Assembly: GCA_947449125.1 (NCBI GenBank)
Contig: CANFQR010000029.1
Span: 1-9,862 of the forward strand
DNA length: 9,862 bases
Source: Bacteroidota bacterium
GTDB lineage: Bacteria > Bacteroidota > Bacteroidia > B-17B0 > Aurantibacillaceae
Reading direction: 5' to 3'
Part shown: positions 1 through 5,768 of the stretch, piece by piece
Layout: the number at the start of each line of letters is the position of its first letter
Numbering within the stretch: position 1 is the first letter of the stretch
The notes under the pieces: model-generated
What the model was told of the DNA's origin: nothing
Databases searched by the model: none
Seen by the model: only the letters and a program-made list of their open reading frames with translations
Position numbers and translations under genes: made by a program

Positions 1-147
1 AAATAACATAATTATAAAACCAATTCGTTTCCCGCCAAATAACCTATCAATCATAAAGTCAGTAAATAAAAACATTGTGGCTCCCAACAACACCATAATT
101 ATCATTATAAAACCAAACCAAATTGTAATAATATTTAACCCTTTCAT
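1..147 (-). CDS. Small membrane protein of unknown function, 3' end cut by window edge
   Basis: The reading frame opens with an ATG at 147 and stays open for 49 codons to the window edge, so the C-terminus is missing. It is too short for a usual ORF length cut-off. The peptide begins MKGLNIITIWFGF and is very hydrophobic at about residues 5-30, which suggests a membrane segment. A short charged turn follows (D-x3-DRLFGGKR, about residues 30-41) and then a second hydrophobic stretch (IGFIIMLF) reaches the edge. This looks like the first hairpin of a two-helix inner-membrane protein. It lies 77 bp beyond the tonB stop on the same strand, behind a terminator. Small membrane proteins often follow tonB in Bacteroidota, as I recall. 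I do not recognise the family, and no promoter or Shine-Dalgarno is visible. The coding call rests on the uninterrupted frame and the plausible topology. Confidence 0.55.
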   Translation of the reverse strand, partial: MKGLNIITIWFGFIMIIMVLLGATMFLFTDFMIDRLFGGKRIGFIIMLF

Positions 148-171
148 GTATATGTATGTTTAGTTAGATTT

Positions 172-208
172 AAAAAAAAAGCCATAACACCTTTGCGTTA
201 TGGCTTTT
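172..208 (-). terminator. Rho-independent terminator downstream of tonB
   Basis: A perfect inverted repeat pairs 181-188 (gccataac) with 197-204 (gttatggc). A/T pairs 177-180 with 205-208 extend it to a 12-bp stem with an 8-nt loop (189-196). Read on the minus strand, the stem runs straight into nine T residues (the A run at 172-180). This is the classical hairpin plus U-tract 17 bp past the tonB stop, so it should end the exbB-exbD-exbD-tonB transcript. On the plus strand only four T residues follow, so activity in that direction would be weak, and no plus-strand gene needs it. Confidence 0.85.
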
Positions 209-224
209 AAATTTAGCATGTTGT

Positions 225-1079
225 TTATTGTATTTTAAAACTAATAGGTAAATTAAAATAGCATTTAACAGATCTTCCAGTCATTTTTGCTGCTTTCCAT
301 TTAGGCATTGATTTAACTACACGAATAGCCTCTCTGTCACAATCACCGCAGCCAGGAACACCTTTTAAAATTTCGACATTACTTATGTCTCCTGTTTCGT
401 TTACAACAAATTTTAAAAAGCATTTGCCGCTAATACCTGCTTCACGAGCCATTGCGGGATACTGAAGGTTCTTTTGAATGAACCTACCTAATTCTGCAAT
501 TCCTCCTGGAAATTCAGCCTGCTCTTCTACTATTGTAAAAATCTCAGGGGCGGCAGTTTCTGCAGGTCCATTATTTTCGGTAGGAGGGGCTACGATATCT
601 TTATCACCTTCCTGATCCTTTGTCCCAACGTTTGTTTCTTTTACTTCCTCTTGCAATTTTTGAGGTTCTTCTTCAACAGCATCATCTTTGATTACAGGAG
701 GGGTAAATTTTACCATCTCAACCATTGGTGGAGGTGGTGGAGGTGGCGGAGGTGGCGGCACATCCTCAATTGGTGGTGGAGGAGTTAAATCTATTTGCAC
801 CACTTGTAAAGCTTCTTTTACCTCTTCTGTTTTTGGTCTGTCTACAAACTTTTTAAGCGCAAACAATACCAACGAAAAAATAATCATTCCGCCGATAATT
901 AGAGTAACTCGCCTATTATAAGTGTTGCGAAGTTCATAAGCTCCGTAGGTATGATTGCGGCCCTCAAAAACTACTTTATTCCTGCTTTCATAGCTCTCGC
1001 CATTCCAACCTGTTTTTAAATCCAAAAACAGCATTGTTATTGATACAGCAGCAAATATTCCGATAATTAAAAATAACAT
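225..1079 (-). CDS. tonB: Energy transducer TonB, with poly-proline linker and an extra N-terminal membrane segment
   Basis: TonB spans the periplasm and passes energy from the ExbB/ExbD motor to TonB-dependent outer-membrane transporters. In this 284-aa protein, residues 2-20 are a hydrophobic segment and residues about 31-57 form a basic loop. That loop holds the motif FEGRNHTYGAYELR, known from Bacteroidota TonB proteins. Residues 59-77 are a second membrane helix. A proline-rich linker follows (PPPP at 100-103, eleven prolines at 108-118), then an acidic spacer. The C-terminal TonB domain (about 185-284) contains FPGG, LQYPAMAREAGISGK and the ending ISFKIQ. Typical proteins have a single N-terminal helix, so the first segment is unusual and implies a periplasmic N-terminus. 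Cysteines at 220, 244, 247 and 273 in the domain are also noteworthy. The start at 1079 is fixed by a perfect AGGAGG five bases upstream. It is the last gene of the operon, 15 bp after exbD-2. The family is certain; the specific transporter partner is unknown. Confidence 0.93.
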   Translation of the reverse strand: MLFLIIGIFAAVSITMLFLDLKTGWNGESYESRNKVVFEGRNHTYGAYELRNTYNRRVTLIIGGMIIFSLVLFALKKFVDRPKTEEVKEALQVVQIDLTPPPPIEDVPPPPPPPPPPPMVEMVKFTPPVIKDDAVEEEPQKLQEEVKETNVGTKDQEGDKDIVAPPTENNGPAETAAPEIFTIVEEQAEFPGGIAELGRFIQKNLQYPAMAREAGISGKCFLKFVVNETGDISNVEILKGVPGCGDCDREAIRVVKSMPKWKAAKMTGRSVKCYFNLPISFKIQ

Positions 1080-1083
1080 ATTT

Positions 1084-1090
1084 ACCTCCT
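1084..1090 (-). promoter_or_regulatory. Strong Shine-Dalgarno of tonB
   Basis: On the minus strand the sequence AGGAGGT lies at 1090-1084, with the AGGAGG core ending five bases before the tonB ATG (1079-1077). It settles the tonB start, which puts the N-terminal hydrophobic segment inside the protein. No other gene here has such a site: exbB, both exbD genes, mqnC, purT and dsbD have only A/T-rich leaders, as is usual in Bacteroidota. Confidence 0.75.
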
Positions 1091-1094
1091 TTTT

Positions 1095-1730
1095 TTAATT
1101 TGTTCCTACTTTTTCGGTAACTAAATCCAATTCTGATTTTAAAATATCAACCATAACATATTTTCCTACAACATTGTAATTTAATTCGTCTATTATATCA
1201 ATTACATTTTTATACGTTGCCTTATCGTCTGTTTTTATTAAAAAAGTTGGTGTGTTTTTATCTGCTTTTCTTTCCCTTACCAAGCGTTTAAAGGTTGTAT
1301 CCGGTAATTGACCTTTATCATGTTTCTCAATCAAATCTTTTACTTGACCTTGCATTACTTTATTTTTTTCAAGTAAATATTTCCTTAAGCTTTCTTTTGA
1401 AAAATTTAATTCAGATAACTGAGTCTTAGGTCCTTTTTCTGAATCTGTTGATTTGAATTCTCCTTCATAATAAAAAATACGATTGTCTTTACTTAACAAA
1501 AATGTAATGCCATTTTTTATAGGTGGTGAATCGTCTGGTTTTTCTGGAGGTGCAGGAAATGTCAACTCCATGGACTTTGGTTTACTAAATGTTGCTGTTA
1601 AAACGAAAAACGTTAATAACAAAAACGCTAAGTCAACCATCGGAGTCATGTCTATTCGGGTGCTCTGTTTCTTAGCTCTCTTCTTTCCTCCCTTGTGGCC
1701 ACCGCCACCGCCTTCTGCTATTTCTGCCAT
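1095..1730 (-). CDS. exbD: ExbD/TolR-family biopolymer transporter subunit (second paralog)
   Basis: ExbD is the inner-membrane partner of ExbB, and its transmembrane aspartate takes part in proton flow that powers TonB. This 211-aa copy starts with a cytoplasmic tail rich in glycine and lysine (GGGGGHKGGKKRAKK, about residues 7-21). The signature IDMTPMVDLAFLLLTFF follows at about 26-42, with the proton-path Asp at D33. One membrane helix (about 31-49) leads to a periplasmic domain of about 160 residues ending in VDIIDELNYNVVGKYVMVDI-like strands (about 175-196). It is longer than enterobacterial ExbD (about 141 aa) because of an insertion in the periplasmic part rich in charged residues (about 90-155). 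It is third in the operon, 47 bp after exbD-1 and 15 bp before tonB. Paired, non-identical exbD genes are normal in Bacteroidota; whether they form a heterodimer is inference. Confidence 0.93.
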   Translation of the reverse strand: MAEIAEGGGGGHKGGKKRAKKQSTRIDMTPMVDLAFLLLTFFVLTATFSKPKSMELTFPAPPEKPDDSPPIKNGITFLLSKDNRIFYYEGEFKSTDSEKGPKTQLSELNFSKESLRKYLLEKNKVMQGQVKDLIEKHDKGQLPDTTFKRLVRERKADKNTPTFLIKTDDKATYKNVIDIIDELNYNVVGKYVMVDILKSELDLVTEKVGTN

Positions 1731-1777
1731 GTTATACTTTTTTTATTTTATTAATAACTAAAATAATTTTGTTGTGT

Positions 1778-2461
1778 TTATTTTTCCGGCTCAACAATTG
1801 TTCCGCCACCTTCTAACTGGGTGATTAAGTTAAACTGAAACAATTTTAAATCTGTGAACGTTCTGATAACATCTTTCACAAAAATATATTTTGTTGAGGC
1901 AGCACACTTAATTGCGTAGCGAGGTTTTTCGGCCTTAAATTCTGTTCCTGATTCTGTAGCCTTGTTCTTTGCCTCTTCATACATTTTTACTGCTTCCCTG
2001 CCCCCTATAGCAATCCAGTCTTTTAACTGATTATTTGGTATTATTGTATCCAAGGGTACTCCTTTTTGAGGTTGAAAATTTGTGCGATCAGATTCTTTTG
2101 CGTCTAAATATTTTGGTAGATCTTTAATATCAACCCCAAAACTAGGCAAGCCACTAAATTTTATTATTTGCTGCTCTGTAAATGGGACTTTATATTTTGC
2201 ACTCATTTCTCTTAAAGCATTCATTTTAGCGGTAGAATTACTTATTCCAAAAAAAGCACGGCCTTTCTCGTCAATTGTAACCATGATATGATTATCAGGT
2301 AAATCTACCTTTCCAATTGAGGAAGGTGGATCAACCACTACTGGCTCTGCCATTCTAAAAGATGCGGTCAACATAAAAAATGTTACCAGCAGGAAAGCCA
2401 AATCCACCATTGGCGTCATATCTAACGCGGGTGCTCCTCCTTTTGATGGTTTTTTTGACAT
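1778..2461 (-). CDS. exbD: ExbD/TolR-family biopolymer transporter subunit (first paralog)
   Basis: This 227-aa inner-membrane protein belongs to the TonB motor. A short basic N-terminal tail (MSKKPSKGG) is followed by the ExbD signature LDMTPMVDLAFLLVTFF at residues 13-29, with the proton-path Asp at D20. A single membrane helix spans about 18-36. The periplasmic domain is large, with an insertion at about 80-175 relative to enterobacterial ExbD. It closes with the strand-helix-strand pattern of the fold (RYAIKCAASTKYIFVKDVI, about 181-199). It lies 72 bp downstream of exbB and 47 bp upstream of exbD-2. Outside the signature it differs clearly from the second copy, so the two are diverged paralogs and not a recent duplication. 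No Shine-Dalgarno is visible before the ATG. Confidence 0.93.
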   Translation of the reverse strand: MSKKPSKGGAPALDMTPMVDLAFLLVTFFMLTASFRMAEPVVVDPPSSIGKVDLPDNHIMVTIDEKGRAFFGISNSTAKMNALREMSAKYKVPFTEQQIIKFSGLPSFGVDIKDLPKYLDAKESDRTNFQPQKGVPLDTIIPNNQLKDWIAIGGREAVKMYEEAKNKATESGTEFKAEKPRYAIKCAASTKYIFVKDVIRTFTDLKLFQFNLITQLEGGGTIVEPEK

Positions 2462-2507
2462 TACTTATTTGTTTTTATATTAAGATGATTCATTTAATTA
2501 AATTCCA

Positions 2508-2540
2508 TAAATAATTTCCAGCAAAGCCAAAAATTATTTA
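2508..2540 (-). repeat. A/T-only inverted repeat across the exbB stop
   Basis: A perfect 10-bp inverted repeat pairs 2508-2517 (taaataattt) with 2531-2540 (aaattattta) around a 13-nt spacer. It covers the exbB stop codon at 2536-2534. It could form a weak hairpin in the mRNA between exbB and exbD-1. It has no G/C pair and no U-tract, so it is not a convincing terminator. In such AT-rich DNA it may be chance. Confidence 0.35.
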
Positions 2541-3337
2541 CCGGAAGTTTGAAATTCCTGCACTATCGAAAATCCAGCCTCATCCATTGCATAAGTAATT
2601 TGGTCAATTCTATTACTAAAATAGTTATAGAATATAATCGCAAAAGCCGAAGTTAAGATTCCAACTAATGTATTAACAAGTGCTTCAGAAATACCTGTTG
2701 CAAGCGCAGATGTGTCAGGCGCTCCGGCGGCTGATAATGCAGCAAACGCACGAATCATACCAACAACTGTTCCAATTAAACCTGCCAATGTTCCAATAGA
2801 GGCCATTGTAGAAATTACTACCATGTTTTTAGATAACATTGGTAACTCTAAAGAGGTTGCTTCTTCAAGTGCTTTCTGAATAGCGTGAACCTTAGCTTCT
2901 TTATCCATGTGTGTATCATTTTGCACAAACTGAAACTTAATAATTCCTTCACGCACCACATTAGCTAACGATCCTTGTTGTTTGTCGCATTCAGAAATTG
3001 CAGACTCAAAATCATGATTAGAAATTAATGACTTTATTTTTGTTACAAACTTATCTGTATTACCTTTCCCATTTGCCTTCATAATAGTTACAAATCGCTC
3101 TATAGCAAAAGTTATTACCGTTAATAAAAATCCTATTAATATCGGAACTATAAAACCACCTTTATACATGGTTCCTAAAATATTATGTGGATGTCCTTTT
3201 TCGGAATCTCCGCCTTCAAAATTTGAAGCAGACCCCAATATAGTTTTGTAAATAAACCAGCCGATGCTAATGCATATTACAATTGCTAACGCTGAAACAA
3301 TTAGTGGGAATCCTCCCGATGTTTTTTTTGTGCTCAT
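2534..3337 (-). CDS. exbB: MotA/TolQ/ExbB proton channel family protein
   Basis: ExbB is the polytopic ring subunit of the TonB motor in the inner membrane. The 267-aa protein has hydrophobic segments at about 11-31, 61-82, 172-200 and 217-241. The cytoplasmic region between the second and third includes KIKSLISNHDFESAISECDKQ-like helices (about 100-120) and a conserved run, VVREGIIKF (127-135). The MotA/TolQ/ExbB core is recognisable in IGTLAGLIGTVVGMIRAF (181-198), GISEALVNTLVGI (215-227) and the C-terminal YNYFSNRID (237-245). The first helix (11-31) is additional to the three-helix core of E. coli ExbB and is usual in Bacteroidota copies of about this length. It is the first gene of the operon. 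A TAAGTTTG element lies about 55 bp upstream. Confidence 0.94.
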   Translation of the reverse strand: MSTKKTSGGFPLIVSALAIVICISIGWFIYKTILGSASNFEGGDSEKGHPHNILGTMYKGGFIVPILIGFLLTVITFAIERFVTIMKANGKGNTDKFVTKIKSLISNHDFESAISECDKQQGSLANVVREGIIKFQFVQNDTHMDKEAKVHAIQKALEEATSLELPMLSKNMVVISTMASIGTLAGLIGTVVGMIRAFAALSAAGAPDTSALATGISEALVNTLVGILTSAFAIIFYNYFSNRIDQITYAMDEAGFSIVQEFQTSGK

Positions 3338-3391
3338 AGTTGTTTTTATTTGTTTATTTTTTAGTTAATTTCTTTAATTAATAATGAGTGT

Positions 3392-3399
3392 CAAACTTA
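3392..3399 (-). promoter_or_regulatory. Candidate -7 element of the exbB operon promoter
   Basis: On the minus strand TAAGTTTG (3399-3392) matches the Bacteroidota -7 consensus TAnnTTTG. It lies 54 bp upstream of the exbB ATG, giving a plausible leader of roughly 45-50 nt. No clear TTG -33 element is found at the usual spacing, only T-rich sequence, so the call rests on the -7 match in an AT-rich region. Confidence 0.4.
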
Positions 3400-3405
3400 A
3401 TAAAA

Positions 3406-3413
3406 TAGTTTTG
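3406..3413 (+). promoter_or_regulatory. Candidate -7 element for the MmcQ-like gene
   Basis: TAGTTTTG matches TAnnTTTG on the plus strand, upstream of the MmcQ-like gene. It begins only seven bases beyond the oppositely oriented element at 3392-3399, so two divergent polymerases would compete for the same DNA. A convincing -33 TTG is not visible and chance matches are frequent in DNA this AT-rich. Confidence 0.35.
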
Positions 3414-3507
3414 AAGAAAAAATTGATTAACAACTATTTTTATTTTTTTGATTTTAAAATTTTAAATAAAATTGCTCTTTACCACTATTTTAGAGAGGGT
3501 TAATAAA

Positions 3508-3873
3508 TTGTTAAGAATAAACATAGAAGACATTAGGAATTATTGCCTCCAAAAAAAGGGAGCAGAGGAGTGTTTCCCTTTTGATGAAGAAACCATTGTA
3601 TTTAAGGTTGCAGGTAAAATGTTTTTGCTGGCCAACATAAATTCTAATCCTTTAACTTTCAATGTTAAATGCGAAACGCAAAAAGCTCTTGAATTAAGGG
3701 AGAAATATGGTTTTGTATTGCCAGGATACCATATGAATAAAACACACTGGAACACTATAATCTGTAATGAAAAAGCCCATATAAAACTATTGCTGAGTTT
3801 TATTGATGATTCATACAATTTAGTTTTACATTCATTATCTAAAAAAACAAAAAGAAATTTTTTGCTTGATTAA
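3508..3873 (+). CDS. MmcQ/YjbR family protein, with no ATG start
   Basis: This small cytoplasmic protein (121 aa from the chosen start) belongs to the MmcQ/YjbR family, which has a CyaY-like fold and is thought to bind DNA; its biological role is not settled. Family hallmarks are ECFPFDEETIVFKVAGKMF (21-39), FNVKC (51-55), LREKYGFVLPGYHMNKTHWNT (63-83) and the closing helix DDSYNLVLHSLSKK (100-113). No in-frame ATG exists before this conserved core: the frame is closed by TAA at 3463-3465. Usable starts are TTG at 3508, preceded at 3492-3499 by the purine-rich agagaggg, or TTG at 3472. I chose 3508 because the length then fits the family. The typical N-terminus M-N-I-E-D aligns with an ATA codon at 3517. 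The gene is transcribed away from exbB and is separated from mqnC by 89 bp that contain a promoter. Confidence 0.85.
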   Translation: MLRINIEDIRNYCLQKKGAEECFPFDEETIVFKVAGKMFLLANINSNPLTFNVKCETQKALELREKYGFVLPGYHMNKTHWNTIICNEKAHIKLLLSFIDDSYNLVLHSLSKKTKRNFLLD

Positions 3874-3933
3874 AGCCTCTTCTTAAAATCATAGCTTTAT
3901 TAACAAGTTTAATATTCTTAAAAAAAGCATGTG

Positions 3934-3941
3934 TATATTTG
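3934..3941 (+). promoter_or_regulatory. Candidate -7 element of the mqnC operon promoter
   Basis: TATATTTG is a full match to the Bacteroidota -7 consensus TAnnTTTG. It ends 21 bases before the mqnC ATG, in the 89-bp gap after the MmcQ-like gene, giving a short leader of about 15 nt. A weak T-rich -33 region (around 3908-3911) is present without a clear TTG. It probably drives mqnC and the three closely spaced genes behind it. Confidence 0.5.
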
Positions 3942-3962
3942 CTTTAACTATTATTACACCTA

Positions 3963-5090
3963 ATGAATGTAACAAATCTTTTAGAGCGCGCATTAAATTT
4001 TGATTTCTTAAGCATTGAGGAGGGTGTTTTTTTATATGAAAACGCGTCAACATCACAGTTAATGTTTGTTGGCAATGAATTAAAAAAAATCCAAAAAAGA
4101 AACTCAGCGAAAGTTACTTGGCAAATTGACAGAAATCTCAACACAACCAATGTATGTATTGCTAATTGCAAGTTTTGTAATTTTTACAGAATTCCTGGCC
4201 ATAAAGAATCATACATTACAGATATAAACACCTACAAAACAAAAATCGAGGAAACAATCCGTTATGGCGGCGACCAACTACTTTTACAAGGAGGACATCA
4301 TCCTGACTTAGGACTTTCTTTTTATGTTAATTTGTTTAAAGAAATAAAAAAACTGTTTCCTCAAATAAAACTTCATTCACTTGGTCCGCCCGAAATTGCC
4401 CACATCACAAAACTCGAAAAAAGCACGCATACAGAGGTTTTAAAAGCTTTGGTTGAGGCCGGACTAGATAGTTTACCGGGCGCGGGCGCAGAAATTTTAA
4501 ATGACAGAGTGCGCCGTTTAATAAGTAAAGGCAAATGCACAGGTCGTGAATGGCTTGATGTTATGAAAGCCTGTCATCAACTTAATATAACAACCAGCGC
4601 AACTATGATGTTTGGCCATGTTGAGACGATTTACGAAAGATTTGAGCATTTGGTTTGGATTAGAGAAGTGCAAGCTCAAAAGCCTAAAGATGCAAAGGGG
4701 TTTTTAGCCTTTGTGCCATGGCCATTCCAAGATGACGGAACTCTGTTAAACCGAGTTAAAGGAATTAAAAACAGCGTTAGTTCGGATGAATATATAAGGA
4801 TGATAGCGCTGAGCAGAATTATGCTACCAAACATTATTAATATCCAGGCAAGCTGGTTAACTGTTGGTAAACAAACCGCACAAATTTGTTTGCATGCAGG
4901 GGCAAACGATTTTGGAAGCATTATGATAGAAGAAAATGTTGTAAGTGCGGCTGGTGCGCCTCATAGGTTTACCTATAAAACCATACAGGATGCTATTCGA
5001 GAAGCAGGCTTTGAACCGCAACTAAGAAATCAACAATACGAATTCCGAGAAATACCTGCAAACATAGAAGAACAAATCATTAATTATTAA
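3963..5090 (+). CDS. mqnC: Cyclic dehypoxanthine futalosine synthase (radical SAM)
   Basis: MqnC is the cytoplasmic radical SAM enzyme that cyclises dehypoxanthine futalosine in the futalosine route to menaquinone. In this 375-aa protein the [4Fe-4S]-binding motif is C65-x3-C69-x2-C72 within NVCIANCKFCNFYR. Further family landmarks are GGDQLLLQGGHHPDLGL (102-118), HSLGPPEI (138-145), LPGAGAEIL-x-DRVRR (171-185), ATMMFGHVET (213-222), FLAFVPWPFQ (247-256) and GANDFGSIMIEENVVSAAGA (313-332). The PW-x-FQ segment and the C-terminal GANDFGS block fit MqnC better than the paralog MqnE (aminofutalosine synthase) or the F420 enzyme CofH. Length is normal and no defect is seen. It leads a four-gene run with a 23-bp gap to the next gene. 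No other menaquinone gene is in the window. Confidence 0.88.
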   Translation: MNVTNLLERALNFDFLSIEEGVFLYENASTSQLMFVGNELKKIQKRNSAKVTWQIDRNLNTTNVCIANCKFCNFYRIPGHKESYITDINTYKTKIEETIRYGGDQLLLQGGHHPDLGLSFYVNLFKEIKKLFPQIKLHSLGPPEIAHITKLEKSTHTEVLKALVEAGLDSLPGAGAEILNDRVRRLISKGKCTGREWLDVMKACHQLNITTSATMMFGHVETIYERFEHLVWIREVQAQKPKDAKGFLAFVPWPFQDDGTLLNRVKGIKNSVSSDEYIRMIALSRIMLPNIINIQASWLTVGKQTAQICLHAGANDFGSIMIEENVVSAAGAPHRFTYKTIQDAIREAGFEPQLRNQQYEFREIPANIEEQIINY

Positions 5091-5113
5091 TTTGTATTAA
5101 ATTTATTTTTATC

Positions 5114-5755
5114 ATGCTCAAGTTTGTTATTGGTTTTCTTTCGTGTTTTTTTATGGTTGTTTCTGCACAAAATAACAATCAAGACACCATTTATTTAATG
5201 AATGGTTTAGTTATTGGAGAAAAAGTTATTGATACTGCTTTAGGGTCTGCTACTATTATAAATCCAACAAAACCATCCAAAAAAATTGTTTACGAATGGG
5301 ACGAATTGTATATGATCAGGTTTGCAAACGGTTATAAAAAATATTACTACTCTCAAGATTCGTCTGTAAACAACTGGCTTACCCGCGACCAAATGTGGAT
5401 GTATATGAAAGGCGAGAACGATGCACGAAAAGGTTTTAAAGCCAAAGGTGCTTTTATTGGAGGCGGAATTTCTGGTATTATTGGAGGCATGACGGGTACT
5501 TTTTTTAGTCCGATTGCGCCATTCGGATTTATGGCTTTAAATGGAATAACAAAAATAAAAATAAGGCAAAAAACCCTAAGTAACCCCGCTTTTGTAGACA
5601 GCGACGCCTACCTAATGGGATATGAACGTGTTGCAAGACAAAAACGAAAATTAAAATCCTTGTATGGAGGAACTGTTGGCTTGGCCTTAGGATATTGTTT
5701 TTATGCCATTTTTCATTCCGCTTATCCAGAAACAATAAATTTTAGTTTTAAATAA
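5114..5755 (+). CDS. Exported membrane-associated protein of unknown function
   Basis: I do not recognise a named family for this 213-aa protein. Residues 1-18 look like a signal peptide (MLKFVIGFLSCFFMVVSA, then QNN). A presumably folded, strand-rich part follows to about 95: DTIYLMNGLVIGEKVI, then IVYEWDELYMIRFANGYKKYY. Two glycine-rich hydrophobic stretches lie at about 113-145 and 184-202. Each is preceded by a similar charged block: G100-ENDARKGFKAKG and G169-YERVARQKRKLK, suggesting an internal duplication of a basic-helix plus glycine-rich-helix unit. The NPAF...GY spacing before the second block resembles uncharacterised Bacteroidota envelope proteins known to me only as a pattern. 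It sits between mqnC and purT with gaps of 23 and 13 bp, so it is probably co-transcribed. The start is supported by the signal peptide. Confidence 0.75.
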   Translation: MLKFVIGFLSCFFMVVSAQNNNQDTIYLMNGLVIGEKVIDTALGSATIINPTKPSKKIVYEWDELYMIRFANGYKKYYYSQDSSVNNWLTRDQMWMYMKGENDARKGFKAKGAFIGGGISGIIGGMTGTFFSPIAPFGFMALNGITKIKIRQKTLSNPAFVDSDAYLMGYERVARQKRKLKSLYGGTVGLALGYCFYAIFHSAYPETINFSFK

Positions 5756-5768
5756 CCTTTTGTAATTT

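Noticed and set aside
688..921. Plus-strand frame with a long poly-glycine run
   Set aside because: It is the antisense shadow of the TonB poly-proline codons and has no start signal or family features.
1483..1761. Plus-strand frame of 92 codons opposite exbD-2
   Set aside because: It lies antisense to a clear exbD gene; its hydrophobic end mirrors the membrane helix codons.
3338..3507. Small RNA, riboswitch or hidden ORF in the largest gene-free stretch
   Set aside because: The 170 bp is A/T-rich with no stable GC-containing hairpin and no sensible open frame; only the two promoter-like elements stand out.
3871..3899. taaagc / gcttta pair after the MmcQ-like gene as a terminator
   Set aside because: The stem is only 6 bp with a 17-nt loop and has no T-tract.
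3963..5090. MqnE or CofH instead of MqnC
   Set aside because: The PW-x-FQ segment, GANDFGS block and overall spacing fit MqnC; no F420 or MqnE neighbour is present. A profile comparison would settle it.
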